From positions 124,001 through 188,000 of the forward strand of contig NZ_JOAJ01000011.1 of the NCBI RefSeq assembly GCF_000720425.1: a stretch of 64,000 nt of DNA, given 5' to 3'. Made by a program: the position numbers and the translations under genes. The notes under the pieces are model-generated. The model had not been told where the DNA came from and ran no database searches. It saw only the letters and a program-made list of their open reading frames with translations. Of the stretch, positions 17,061 to 26,092 are shown in pieces. How positions within the stretch are numbered: the stretch's first letter is position 1; each line of letters begins with the position of its first letter. Origin of the DNA: Nocardia rhamnosiphila NBRC 108938. GTDB lineage: Bacteria; Actinomycetota; Actinomycetes; Mycobacteriales; Mycobacteriaceae.

Positions 17061-18407
17061 ATGGCGACGACGTTGCGGCGCACTGTGCCCACCCACCTGC
17101 TGTACTTCTTCGTTCTCGGTGACGTGCTGGGCGCCGGGGTGTACGTACTGATCGGCGACATCGCCGCGCAGTCGGGTGGCGCGGTGTGGGTGCCGCTGCT
17201 CACCGCGCTCGTACTGGCCTGTCTCACCGCGGGCTCGTACGCGGAACTGGCCACTCGGTTTCCGCGAGCGGGCGGCTCGGCCCACTATGTGACCCGGGCG
17301 CTCGGGCCGGCCGCCGGCGCCTTCATCGGCTTCTGCATGCTCGCCGCGGGCGTCGTCTCGGTCGGTGCGCTGGCGCGCGGCTTCGCCTCGGATTATCTGG
17401 CCGAACTGATCACCGTGCCCACCGCGGCCGTCGTCGTGCTGTTCCTGAGCGCACTCGCACTGCTCAACATCCGTGGTGTCAAGGAATCGCTCGGTGCGAA
17501 CGTGGTCGCCACGGCCGTCGAGGTCGGCGGGCTGCTCCTGGTCATCGGTCTCGGCACCTGGGTTCTCGTCCGCGGCGACGGCGAGCCGCGCCGGCTCCTC
17601 GAGCTGGGCACCGCCGAACACGGCGCGGTCGGGGCGACCCTGGCGGGCGCGGTACTCGCCTACTACTCGTTCGTCGGGTTCGAGACCTCGGTGAATCTGG
17701 CCGAGGAAGTGCGGGATCCGCGCCGGGCCTACCCGCGGGCACTGTTCGGCGCGCTGCTGACCGCGGGTCTGGTGTACGTGTTACTCGGGGTGGTCGCCGG
17801 GGCGGTCGTTCCCACCGAGATTCTGGCGGAGTCGAGCGGTCCGCTGCTGGAGGTGGTCCGGGCGGCCGGCGGGGTACCGGAACGCCTGTTCGCCGTGATC
17901 GCGCTGGTGGCGGTCGCCAACGGCGCACTGCTGACCGGCATCATGGCCTCCCGGCTCGCCTACGGGATGGCCCGCGACGGTCTGCTGCCCGGGGGCCTGG
18001 CCCGGCTGCTTCCGCACCGCCGGACCCCGTGGGTGGCCGTACTCGCGACCACGGCTCTCTCGCTGCTGCTGGCACTGACCGGCGAAATCGCGGCCCTCGC
18101 CGAAACACTGGTCCTGCTCCTGCTCGTCGTGTTCACGGCGGTCAACGTGGCGGTGCTCCTGCTGCGCCGGGAACCGGACGGCACGGGTGCGTTCCGGGTC
18201 CCGACCGTGGTGCCCTGGCTCGGCCTGGCATCCTGCCTTTTCCTGTTCACGCGGATCGACGGTGCGGTGTGGCTGCGCGGACTGATCCTGCTGGGACTCG
18301 GTCTGGTGGTGGGCGGTGCGCAGCTCGTCCGCGCGGGCCGGACCCGCGGATCCGGAACGGCACGCTCCGACGCGGCCGGCGCCCCGAATCCACGGCAGGA
18401 GGGCTAA
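17061..18407 (+). CDS. APC-family amino acid permease
   Basis: The protein has 448 residues and about 12 transmembrane segments. Helix 1 carries the glycine-rich unwound motif GDVLGAGVYVLIG of the amino acid-polyamine-organocation family; later come YAELATRFPRAGG and YYSFVGFETSVNLAEEV. It should take up an amino acid or amine by proton symport. The ATG at 17061 is used because it opens directly before the first helix. The stop overlaps the stop of the convergent glycosyltransferase gene. Confidence 0.85.
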   Translation: MATTLRRTVPTHLLYFFVLGDVLGAGVYVLIGDIAAQSGGAVWVPLLTALVLACLTAGSYAELATRFPRAGGSAHYVTRALGPAAGAFIGFCMLAAGVVSVGALARGFASDYLAELITVPTAAVVVLFLSALALLNIRGVKESLGANVVATAVEVGGLLLVIGLGTWVLVRGDGEPRRLLELGTAEHGAVGATLAGAVLAYYSFVGFETSVNLAEEVRDPRRAYPRALFGALLTAGLVYVLLGVVAGAVVPTEILAESSGPLLEVVRAAGGVPERLFAVIALVAVANGALLTGIMASRLAYGMARDGLLPGGLARLLPHRRTPWVAVLATTALSLLLALTGEIAALAETLVLLLLVVFTAVNVAVLLLRREPDGTGAFRVPTVVPWLGLASCLFLFTRIDGAVWLRGLILLGLGLVVGGAQLVRAGRTRGSGTARSDAAGAPNPRQEG

Positions 18408-19840
18408 CCCAGCTGCCGCTGCGCCGGCCACAGCTGCGCCCAGGGCGCCCGTACGGTACGGCACACGTACATCGCCGCCCCTTGCTCGTCATTGTCGATT
18501 CCGAGCCCGTTGTCGATACGGCCCGCCGATTCGGGAGCGGAATCGGCACAGAAACGCGCGACTTCCGCGCGGGTGAGGCCGACGGTGAGAATCGGGCGGG
18601 CATCGGCCGGTGGCCCCCACCACCAGTAGGCATTGTGGCCGCTGCGCGGAACCGGGAGGTCGTACGGGGCACCGAAACGCTCGATGGCCGCGGCTTCGCC
18701 GTAGTTGGCGGTGAGTATTTCCGCGTCCGGTGCCGAGCGGGCCCTGGCCTCGGCGATCCGGTCGGCGAACCGCGGCCAGCCGACCGTTTCGCCGGCGTCG
18801 TAGTTGAGCGCGAGAATCGGCGAATCGCGCAGGGCGGCCACCGGCAGAACCGGCAGGAAAAGGACCGCCGATACCGCCGCGTTCAGCGCGACAACCGCGG
18901 CGGTCGCGGCGAGTCGCGCCCGAGTACGGGTCAGCGCCGGCACCAGCGCGGTGGCGCCCGCGGCCAGCAGCACCGGGTACATCCCACCCAGGTAGTAGGC
19001 CTTGCCCCCGGCGGTCAGATACGCCACGAACAACAATACGTAGGTGAGCGCGAAGGCACGGCAGCGCTGTTGCCGGGCCAGCCACCACAGACCCGCGCCC
19101 CACAGCACCACCATCAGCGGCCCCATCAGGCCGAACTGCAGCAGTACGAAGGCGGCCGGGCCGTCCGAGGTGCCCGACGAGCCGCCCGCGATGGCTCGGC
19201 TCATCTCGAGCTGCGGCAGTCCGTTGCGCATCTGCCACCACAGATTCGGCGCCCAGATGACCGCGGCGATCGCGAGTGCGACCGGGAAATACCTGGTGAC
19301 GAAGAGTTTCCGTGGGCCGAGTAGCAGGAATGCGCACGCCAGAACCAGCAGCGGCAGCGCCAGCAGTGTCTTGTTCTGCAAACCGATACCCGCCAGCACT
19401 CCGGCGAGCAACCACCAGCGCCGATCCGATTCCGGCCGCAGCAGCCGCAGTACTGTCACCACCACCGCCGACCACACCGCCAGGTCGAAGATCACGGTGC
19501 CGAGCTGATGACCGCCGCCGAGGAGTAGCGCGGAAGAGGCCGCCGCCGCGGCGGCCAGGGTCTGCGCTGCCCGGCTGCCGCCCAGTTCACGGGCCGCCCA
19601 GCCGGTACACACGATCACCGCGGTGGCCGCCACGATCGCCGGGAGCCGAAGAACCACCAGGGAATCCGCGTCGATCGCGGCCATCGCCCGGGCCAGCAAC
19701 GGCACCAGTGGCGGCTGGTCGGCATACCCCCAGTCGAGCCGCCGCCCCGCGGCCAGGAAGTACATCTCGTCCCGGTGGTACCCGTACCGGTCGGCACACC
19801 CGGCCAGCAGGACCGCGAAAACACCTGCCACCCAGTACAT
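18404..19840 (-). CDS. membrane glycosyltransferase of the GT39/ArnT type
   Basis: The protein has 478 residues with 10-12 transmembrane helices. The first loop carries the acidic pattern YHRDEMYFLAAGRRLDWGY, which in this family holds the catalytic Asp-Glu and binds a polyprenyl-phosphate sugar donor. QPPLVPLLAR follows, as in ArnT/PMT_2 proteins. It probably transfers a sugar to an acceptor outside the membrane (protein, lipid or wall polymer). The acceptor is unknown. It is alone on the strand. Confidence 0.8.
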   Translation of the reverse strand: MYWVAGVFAVLLAGCADRYGYHRDEMYFLAAGRRLDWGYADQPPLVPLLARAMAAIDADSLVVLRLPAIVAATAVIVCTGWAARELGGSRAAQTLAAAAAASSALLLGGGHQLGTVIFDLAVWSAVVVTVLRLLRPESDRRWWLLAGVLAGIGLQNKTLLALPLLVLACAFLLLGPRKLFVTRYFPVALAIAAVIWAPNLWWQMRNGLPQLEMSRAIAGGSSGTSDGPAAFVLLQFGLMGPLMVVLWGAGLWWLARQQRCRAFALTYVLLFVAYLTAGGKAYYLGGMYPVLLAAGATALVPALTRTRARLAATAAVVALNAAVSAVLFLPVLPVAALRDSPILALNYDAGETVGWPRFADRIAEARARSAPDAEILTANYGEAAAIERFGAPYDLPVPRSGHNAYWWWGPPADARPILTVGLTRAEVARFCADSAPESAGRIDNGLGIDNDEQGAAMYVCRTVRAPWAQLWPAQRQLG

Positions 19841-19993
19841 TGCGCCGTCCTACCCGCTGCCGGCCGCGGGCCGGGATACCGCTACGCCCCCCGGTCGATC
19901 CTCGCACGAACGCCCCGCCGCTCGCTCGGTATCCGCCAGGCCGCGGCGGCTCGGCTCCGACGCCGCCGGTTCCTGCCCGGTGGATGGGCGTTA

Positions 19994-20947
19994 TCAGGTG
20001 GCCCGGCGGGCACGGGCACGCCGTTTGCCCTCGTGCATCGCCTGGACCCGGGGAACCGGGATCGTGTGTCCCTCGGCGACCAGATCGGCCGGAATCGCCT
20101 GCGGTCCGGGCATGGCGGCCGACCAGGGGTCGGTATCCGCCAACAGAGCAGGCACCGTCCGTATCGTGAAGTCCGCCGGCGTCACCTCGTCGAGGTCGGC
20201 CCAGGCGAGCGGGAACGAGACGGGAACACCGGGGCGGATACGCGGACTGTAGGCCGCGACGACGGTCGCGCCGCCGGTGCGCGTCGGGTCGAGAAAGACC
20301 TTGCCCCCGCGGTCCTCCTTGATGAACGCGGTGGTGGCGAAACCGGGATCGAGGCGCTCGGCCCGGGCGGCGATCGCCCGCGTCGCCGCGGCCGCGTCCT
20401 CGTGGCGGGTACCCGGCGCGATCGGCACGAACACATGGGCTCCTTTGGCGCCGCTGGTCTTCACCGCACCGGTCAATCCGGCGTCCGTCAACGCCGCGCG
20501 GATCAACTGTGCCGCCTTCGCCGCGTGCCGGAAGGTCTGCCCGGGTGACGGGTCGAGGTCGAGAACGAGATACGTCGGCCCGGCTCCGGGGTCGGAAGTG
20601 ACCAGGGTCGGGTGGTATTCGACAGCCCGCTGGTTACCGAACCACAGCAGGGTCGGCATATCGTCGCACAGCGCATAGGAGATCTCGCGCCGCGAACTCT
20701 CCGCCCAGACCGTCGTCCGCCGGACCCACTCGGGCGTGTACTTCGGCAGGTTCTTCTGCATGAACGACTCCTGCCCCGGCCGGACGCGGACCACCGACAG
20801 CGGGCGGTCCCGCAGCACCCGCACCAGGCGCTCCCCGACCGCCTCCAGATAGTCCAGCAGGTCTCGCTTGGTCGCCTCGGCGCCGTCGAACAGCGGCTGA
20901 TCCGGATTCGTCACCGGAACCCCGCGGCGGACCTCGTCACTGGTCAT
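19994..20947 (-). CDS. stand-alone LigD-type primase-polymerase
   Basis: The protein has 317 residues and consists only of the polymerase module of bacterial DNA ligase D (archaeo-eukaryotic primase fold). It has KRDLLDYLEAVGERLVRVLR near the N-terminus, QKNLPKYTPEW, the metal-binding DLDP in YLVLDLDPSPGQTF, then SGAKGAHVFVPI. No ligase or nuclease domain is fused, and no ku gene is near. In mycobacteria such stand-alone polymerases exist beside full LigD and act in gap repair. ATG at 20947 has a GGTGAG site; a longer GTG start exists at 20986. Confidence 0.87.
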   Translation of the reverse strand: MTSDEVRRGVPVTNPDQPLFDGAEATKRDLLDYLEAVGERLVRVLRDRPLSVVRVRPGQESFMQKNLPKYTPEWVRRTTVWAESSRREISYALCDDMPTLLWFGNQRAVEYHPTLVTSDPGAGPTYLVLDLDPSPGQTFRHAAKAAQLIRAALTDAGLTGAVKTSGAKGAHVFVPIAPGTRHEDAAAATRAIAARAERLDPGFATTAFIKEDRGGKVFLDPTRTGGATVVAAYSPRIRPGVPVSFPLAWADLDEVTPADFTIRTVPALLADTDPWSAAMPGPQAIPADLVAEGHTIPVPRVQAMHEGKRRARARRAT

Positions 20948-21389
20948 CGCCTCACCATGCCCGCCGGCGGCACCGGGGTCAACCACGGGCTACCGCCGCG
21001 GCGGCAACCCGGGCACACCGCGCTCCCGGTTCCCGAATCGGGCGGCCACAACAACGCGCGGGACCATATTTCGGTTGCGCGTCGCGCGCACGATCCGGAT
21101 CGTTGCCCTGTGCCACCACGAACCCCGATACCGGCTCCGCCCGACTCCCGACCCCCCGAAGAACGCCCGGACCTCACCGGCTGGCGGCGCCGGCACGCCC
21201 GGCGCGCATCGAACGCCGCCCGGCCGATCCCGTCCGGTAAGCAGTACCGCCGCAGGCAGAAGCACTCGAAACACCAGGATCCCGACAGCTGCCGGTGACG
21301 GCGAGCCGAGTGGGCCGCGAAACATCCGGTGCCGCAATCACGATGTCCGGACAACGCGCTTTCCCCTTTCCCGGCACATCGGAGCAGCT
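20948..21389. other. 442-bp gap, no gene seen
   Basis: This is a divergent region between the polymerase gene and a small plus-strand gene. Several open frames cross it, but none has a ribosome site or coding-like codon use. No strong palindrome was found. Only the GGAG ribosome site at 21381 is clear. Confidence 0.5.
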
Positions 21390-21575
21390 ATGAGCGACAC
21401 CACCCAGCGCGACACCCTGCGAATGCGTGAGGACCTGCGGCACGCCTGCCGGCTCCTCGGGCTCGATGACCGGCACGGCGCCTGGATCGCCCGCGAATTC
21501 GCCCCGTGGGCGACCGGATATCTCGCGCGCCGGGTGACCCTCGAACTCCGCTACCGGGACGCCGACGCGGCCTGA
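21390..21575 (+). CDS. small hypothetical protein
   Basis: The predicted protein has 61 residues, largely helical and charged: LRMREDLRHACRLLGLDDRH, then GAWIAREFAPWATGYLARR. It has no signal peptide or membrane segment. It starts at an ATG nine bases after GGAG and ends 50 bp before the phoD-like gene. I do not recognise a family. A helical DNA- or protein-binding role is possible but cannot be shown. Confidence 0.5.
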   Translation: MSDTTQRDTLRMREDLRHACRLLGLDDRHGAWIAREFAPWATGYLARRVTLELRYRDADAA

Positions 21576-21624
21576 AGTCTCCCCGATTTGCCGAATTCCG
21601 CCCGATCGGCTGTGATCGGAGAAC

Positions 21625-23271
21625 GTGAGCGGAAACGGCAGCGTTTCGAACATCGGGGTCCCGGTCGCACCGGACCGCCGGACCGTACTACGCGCGGGGG
21701 CGGTGACCGCCGCGGCGGCCGCCTTACCCGTCCCCACCGCGTATGCGGCGAGCCCGGTGTTCGGGCACGGCGTCGCCTCCGGTGATCCGCTACCCGACGG
21801 CGTCGTCCTCTGGACCAGGGTGACCGTCGGGCCACAGGCCCTGCCGGGATCGGGAATCGGCGCCCCGGCCACCGTCCGGTGGGAGATCGCCGAGGACGCG
21901 GGGTTCGCCACGGTGGTCGCCGCCGGCTCGCTCACCGCGAGCGCGGACTCCGATCACACGGTGAAGGTGGACGTACGCGGTCTGGGCCCGGCCCACGATT
22001 ACCACTACCGGTTCCATGCCCTCGGTGCGACGTCGCCGACCGGCCGGACCCGCACCGCCCCGGCCGATGCGGACTCCCCCGCCCGGCTGCGTTTCGGCGT
22101 GGTCTCCTGCGCCAACTGGGAAGCGGGGTATTTCGCCGCCTACCGTCACCTCGCCGCCCGCGACGATCTCGACGCCGTCGTCCACCTGGGCGACTACCTC
22201 TACGAATACCGCTCCGGATCCTTCGACGGCCGCGCCGGGACGGTCCGGCGGCACGAGCCGGTGCACGAGATCGTCTCGCTCGCCGATTACCGGATCCGGC
22301 ACGGACAATACAAAACCGACCCCGACCTCACGGCCCTGCACGCGCGGGTGCCGTTCATCTGCACCTGGGACGACCACGAATCCGCGAACAACGCATGGTC
22401 CGGCGGCGCGGAGAACCACGACCCCGCGTCCGAGGGCAGCTGGGCGGATCGGCGCGCCGCCTCGATCCGCGCGTACGCGGAATGGATGCCGGTCCGGCTG
22501 CAGACCACGGCCGGGGAGACCCGGATCTACCGCCGGCTGCGGTTCGGCACTCTGGCCGAGCTGTCGATGCTGGATCTGCGCAGCTATCGGGACCGCCAAC
22601 CCGAGCTCGGTACCCGGGAAGGTGACGACCCGGCCCGTACGATCACCGGTTCGCGTCAGATGGAATGGCTCACCGCCGGATTGGTTTCCGGCTCCGCGCG
22701 CTGGCAGGTGGTCGGTAATTCGGTCATGATCGCGCCGCTGGCGTTCCCACCACTGGACCCCCGGACCACCGCGGCCGTCACCGAGGTGTTCGGTATCCCC
22801 CGCGAGGGTCTGGCCCTCAACACCGACCAGTGGGACGGCTATCCCGCCGACCGCCGCCGCCTCCTTCAAGCCCTGACCGACCGCGGCGTCGGCGACGTCG
22901 TCTTCCTCACCGGCGATATCCACAGCTCCTGGGCCTCCGACGTCCCGCTCGACGCCGCGCGCTACCCGGGCGGCCCTACCGCGGGAGCCGAATTCGTGGT
23001 GCCGTCGGTGACCTCCACCGGGATCGGGGATATGCTGCCGCCCCCGCGGCGCACGGCTTCGGTCGCGCTCGCGGAGTCGGTGCGGGCGCTCAACAAGCAC
23101 ATCCACTACACCGAACTCGATTCCCACGGCTACGGCGTGGTGGAACTCGTACCCGATCGAGTGCGGATGGAGTGGTACTACGTCGGAGATGTCACCGACG
23201 CAGGCACCGGCGTCCGAATGGCGGCCGCCTGGGAACTGCCCCACGGCGGCCGCCTCCGGCCGGGCGGGTGA
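21625..23271 (+). CDS. phoD: PhoD-type alkaline phosphatase, Tat-exported
   Basis: The protein has 548 residues. A twin-arginine signal is visible (PDRRTVLRAGAVTAAAAALP) with cleavage near AYAAS. Then come the PhoD N-terminal domain (GVASGDPLPDGVVLWTRV) and the catalytic metallophosphoesterase core: RFGVVSCANWEAGYF, VVHLGDYLYEY, WDDHESANNAW and FLTGDIHSSW. These residues bind iron and calcium in the family. It hydrolyses phosphodiesters and monoesters outside the cell, usually under phosphate starvation. The start is GTG at 21625. It stands alone. Confidence 0.9.
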   Translation: MSGNGSVSNIGVPVAPDRRTVLRAGAVTAAAAALPVPTAYAASPVFGHGVASGDPLPDGVVLWTRVTVGPQALPGSGIGAPATVRWEIAEDAGFATVVAAGSLTASADSDHTVKVDVRGLGPAHDYHYRFHALGATSPTGRTRTAPADADSPARLRFGVVSCANWEAGYFAAYRHLAARDDLDAVVHLGDYLYEYRSGSFDGRAGTVRRHEPVHEIVSLADYRIRHGQYKTDPDLTALHARVPFICTWDDHESANNAWSGGAENHDPASEGSWADRRAASIRAYAEWMPVRLQTTAGETRIYRRLRFGTLAELSMLDLRSYRDRQPELGTREGDDPARTITGSRQMEWLTAGLVSGSARWQVVGNSVMIAPLAFPPLDPRTTAAVTEVFGIPREGLALNTDQWDGYPADRRRLLQALTDRGVGDVVFLTGDIHSSWASDVPLDAARYPGGPTAGAEFVVPSVTSTGIGDMLPPPRRTASVALAESVRALNKHIHYTELDSHGYGVVELVPDRVRMEWYYVGDVTDAGTGVRMAAAWELPHGGRLRPGG

Positions 23272-23421
23272 TCCGTCGGCAGAACCGAGGGTCACTTCGG
23301 CCGTCCACTCGGACGGCCGGCCTCCGGTTCTGCTGCTGCGGAGGCAGGACAGATGGATACAGTTCGGATCACCGTCTTATTAATCATTCCCCCGTGACCG
23401 CGACATTGTTTCAATGCCGCT

Positions 23422-24510
23422 ATGCACCAGTCTCGTTCTCTTGCCGCGCGTTTCCGACTCCGGTCGGTCGCGATGCTCCTCGCCGTCGCCGCTGCCGGAA
23501 TGGCGCTGACCGGGTGCAACAGTAGTGACGGCCCCGGTGGCGCCGCACTCGATACGCCGCTACCCACCGAGGTTCCGCCGGGCACCACCCTGGTGGTCGC
23601 CGACCAGCAGGAACGTTTCCAGACCGCGCTGCGCGCCTCCGGCGAACTGGAGAAATTGCCGTTCAAGGTGGAGTTCGCGAATTTCATCGGCGGCCCGGAG
23701 ATCCTGGAGGCATTCCGGGCAGGGGCGGCCGATGTGGCGCCGGTGGGTGATGTGCCGCCGATCCATGCCCTCGCCGCCGGTCAGGACGTGCCGATCATCG
23801 CGGCCTATCAGAGCGATCCGGCGGGGATCAAACTCGCTGTCGCGCCGGGTGTCACGGCGACCCGGCTGACCGATCTGACAGGTAAGAAGATCGCCTACGC
23901 CGAAGGGACGGCTCAGCAGGCGGCGGTATTGCGCGCACTGGACAAGGCCGGTCTGACCACGTCCGATGTCGAGCTGGTGCGGCTACAGCTGGCCGATTTC
24001 AACGATGCGGTCCGCACCGGGCAGGTCGATATCGCCCCGCTGAACGAGCCGCGGCTCACCCGGTTCCTGCGTACTCCGGGCGCGACCGTGATCGCCGATT
24101 CGGAAACCACCGGTATCTATTACGGCCTGGGCTATCTGTACTCCCGGCGGGAAGCCACCCAGGATCCGGCGAAGTCCGCCGCGCTGCGCGCCCTCGTCGG
24201 GGCCTTCGTGCGGTCGTTCCACTGGACCAATACGCACCGGGACGAGTGGGCCCGGATCTACTACATCGAGAATCAGAAGCTCAGCGCCGACGATGCCGGC
24301 CGGATCGTCGATTCGCTCGGGGAATTCACCTTCCCCCATCTGGATCAGAAGCTGATCGACGCGCAGCAGGCGACCATAAATGTCATCGGCGCAGCCGGTC
24401 AGCTGCCGCGCAAGGTCGAGGCCGCGGACGGTTTCGATACCCGGTTCGACCAGGTGATCAGCGAGACCGTGCCCGCCGTGGGCGCACGATTCGAACGGGA
24501 GGCACAGTAG
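23422..24510 (+). CDS. ssuA: SsuA-like substrate-binding lipoprotein
   Basis: The protein has 362 residues. A lipobox (GMALTGC) ends the signal peptide. The mature part has the NMT1/SsuA periplasmic-binding pattern: GTTLVVADQQERFQ, a ligand-loop NFIGGPEILEAFRAGAADVA, GDVPPIHALAAGQD, and TDLTGKKIAYAEGTAQQAAV. It should bind an aliphatic sulfonate or a related small molecule outside the membrane and deliver it to the permease encoded next. The stop overlaps the GTG of the permease by one base. The whole operon ends with a flavin monooxygenase, which supports a sulfur-scavenging role. Confidence 0.85.
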   Translation: MHQSRSLAARFRLRSVAMLLAVAAAGMALTGCNSSDGPGGAALDTPLPTEVPPGTTLVVADQQERFQTALRASGELEKLPFKVEFANFIGGPEILEAFRAGAADVAPVGDVPPIHALAAGQDVPIIAAYQSDPAGIKLAVAPGVTATRLTDLTGKKIAYAEGTAQQAAVLRALDKAGLTTSDVELVRLQLADFNDAVRTGQVDIAPLNEPRLTRFLRTPGATVIADSETTGIYYGLGYLYSRREATQDPAKSAALRALVGAFVRSFHWTNTHRDEWARIYYIENQKLSADDAGRIVDSLGEFTFPHLDQKLIDAQQATINVIGAAGQLPRKVEAADGFDTRFDQVISETVPAVGARFEREAQ

Positions 24511-25370
24511 TGGCCACCTTGGATATCTCCGCGGGCGCACGGGCGGATTCCGCGCCGCTCGCACCATCGGCCCGGTCCGCCCGGTCCGGGCGCCGGGTCC
24601 GCCTCGGGCCCGGCCGGCCGATCCCGTTCGGTTTCGCGCTGGGTCCCGTGCTACTGCTGGCCGCCTGGGTGATCGGTTCGCTGTCCGGCGCTCTCGATGC
24701 CGAGACGCTACCCGCGCCGTGGGATGTGGCCCGGACCGCGGGTGATCTGATCGCCGCGGGCACCCTGCAGTCCAATCTGCTCACCTCGTTGCAGCGGGCC
24801 GCGATCGCTCTCGTGCTCGGGGTGTCGATCGGCGTGGTTCTCGCACTGGTCTCCGGCCTGAGCCGGATCGGTGAGGCGCTCGTGGACGGCCCGGTGCAGA
24901 TCAAGCGCTCCATTCCGACCCTCGCGCTGATCCCGCTGTTCATCGTGTGGTTCGGGATCGGCGAAGAGATGAAGCTCATCGTCATCACCGCCAGTGTGCT
25001 GGTACCGGTGTACATCAACACGCACGCCTCGCTGCGCGGAGTCGACGCGCGGTATGTGGAGCTGGCGCAGACGGTCGGCCTGTCCCGGTGGGGTTTCATC
25101 CGCCGGGTCGCGCTTCCCGGTTCTCTGCCGGGCTTCTTCACCGGATTGCGGCTGGCGGTCACCATCTCCTGGCTGGCCCTGGTGGTGGTCGAGCAGGTGA
25201 ACGCCACCAGCGGTATCGGCTATCTGATGACCCAGGCACGCACCTACGGGCAGATCGACGTGATCGTGGTGGGACTGGTGATCTACGGGCTGCTGGGTCT
25301 TTTCGGTGACCTGGCCGTCCGCGTGCTGGAGCGGAGGGCGCTGGCATGGCGACAGACACTGTCGGACTGA
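24510..25370 (+). CDS. ssuC: SsuC-like ABC permease
   Basis: The protein has 286 residues with about six transmembrane helices. The EAA loop motif, which contacts the ATPase, reads YVELAQTVGLSRWGFIRRVA with PGSLPGFFTGLRLA. The helix near the N-terminus starts after a basic stretch. This is the binding-protein-dependent permease of sulfonate/nitrate/taurine type. GTG at 24510 overlaps the preceding stop, and the 3' end overlaps the ATPase gene by 25 bases. Confidence 0.85.
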   Translation: MATLDISAGARADSAPLAPSARSARSGRRVRLGPGRPIPFGFALGPVLLLAAWVIGSLSGALDAETLPAPWDVARTAGDLIAAGTLQSNLLTSLQRAAIALVLGVSIGVVLALVSGLSRIGEALVDGPVQIKRSIPTLALIPLFIVWFGIGEEMKLIVITASVLVPVYINTHASLRGVDARYVELAQTVGLSRWGFIRRVALPGSLPGFFTGLRLAVTISWLALVVVEQVNATSGIGYLMTQARTYGQIDVIVVGLVIYGLLGLFGDLAVRVLERRALAWRQTLSD

Positions 25371-26092
25371 CCGTCCGGGTCCGTGCGCTGCGGCGCGGGT
25401 TCGGTGACCGGATCGTATTGCGCGGGGTGGATCTCGATATCGCGCGGGGCGAGTTCGTGGCGCTGCTGGGCCGTAGCGGTTCCGGTAAGAGCACCCTGCT
25501 GCGGGCACTCGGTGAACTGGACCACGATGTCGCCGGCGACGGTGAGCTGACGGTTCCTCGGGAGCGGTCGGTGGTGTTCCAGGATTCCCGGCTGCTGCCG
25601 TGGCTCGAGGTGCTCGACAATGTCACGCTCGGTGTGAGCGGTCCGGGCACCGCGCAGCGTGGCCGTGACGCGCTGGCCGAGGTCGGCCTGGCCGGCCGGG
25701 AGAAGGCCTGGCCCCGAGAACTGTCCGGCGGCGAACAGCAGCGGGTGGCGCTGGCCCGCTCCCTGGTCCGCGAACCGGCACTGCTGCTCGCCGACGAACC
25801 GTTCGGCGCGCTGGACGCGCTCACCCGGATCCGGATGCACGGACTGCTACAGGATCTCTGCGCCCGGCACCGCCCCGCGGTACTACTGGTCACGCACGAT
25901 GTGGACGAGGCGGTGCTACTCGCCGACCGGGTGCTCGTCCTCGACGAGGGCCGCATCGCCGTCGACCTGTCCATCGAGCAGGCCCGCCCGCGCCGGCACG
26001 GTGATCCCGCCGTCGCCCACTACCGCGAACAACTCCTGGCCGCGCTCGGTGTCTCCACCGAACCCACTCAGTACGAGGACGATGCCCGATGA
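25346..26092 (+). CDS. ssuB: SsuB-like ABC ATPase
   Basis: The protein has 248 residues with all ABC motifs: Walker A GRSGSGKST, Q-loop VFQDSRLLPW, signature LSGGEQQRVALARSLV, Walker B ALLLADEPFGALD and the H-loop histidine (LLVTHDVDEA). It energises the permease encoded before it. The 25-base overlap with ssuC and the ATGA overlap with the monooxygenase show one co-translated unit. Confidence 0.88.
   Translation: MATDTVGLTVRVRALRRGFGDRIVLRGVDLDIARGEFVALLGRSGSGKSTLLRALGELDHDVAGDGELTVPRERSVVFQDSRLLPWLEVLDNVTLGVSGPGTAQRGRDALAEVGLAGREKAWPRELSGGEQQRVALARSLVREPALLLADEPFGALDALTRIRMHGLLQDLCARHRPAVLLVTHDVDEAVLLADRVLVLDEGRIAVDLSIEQARPRRHGDPAVAHYREQLLAALGVSTEPTQYEDDAR

Noticed and set aside
17186..19324. 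Very long plus-strand open frame (about 712 codons)
   Set aside because: It crosses the APC permease gene and the glycosyltransferase gene on the other strand. Its translation is an Arg/Gly/Pro-rich pattern typical of a wrong frame in GC-rich DNA.
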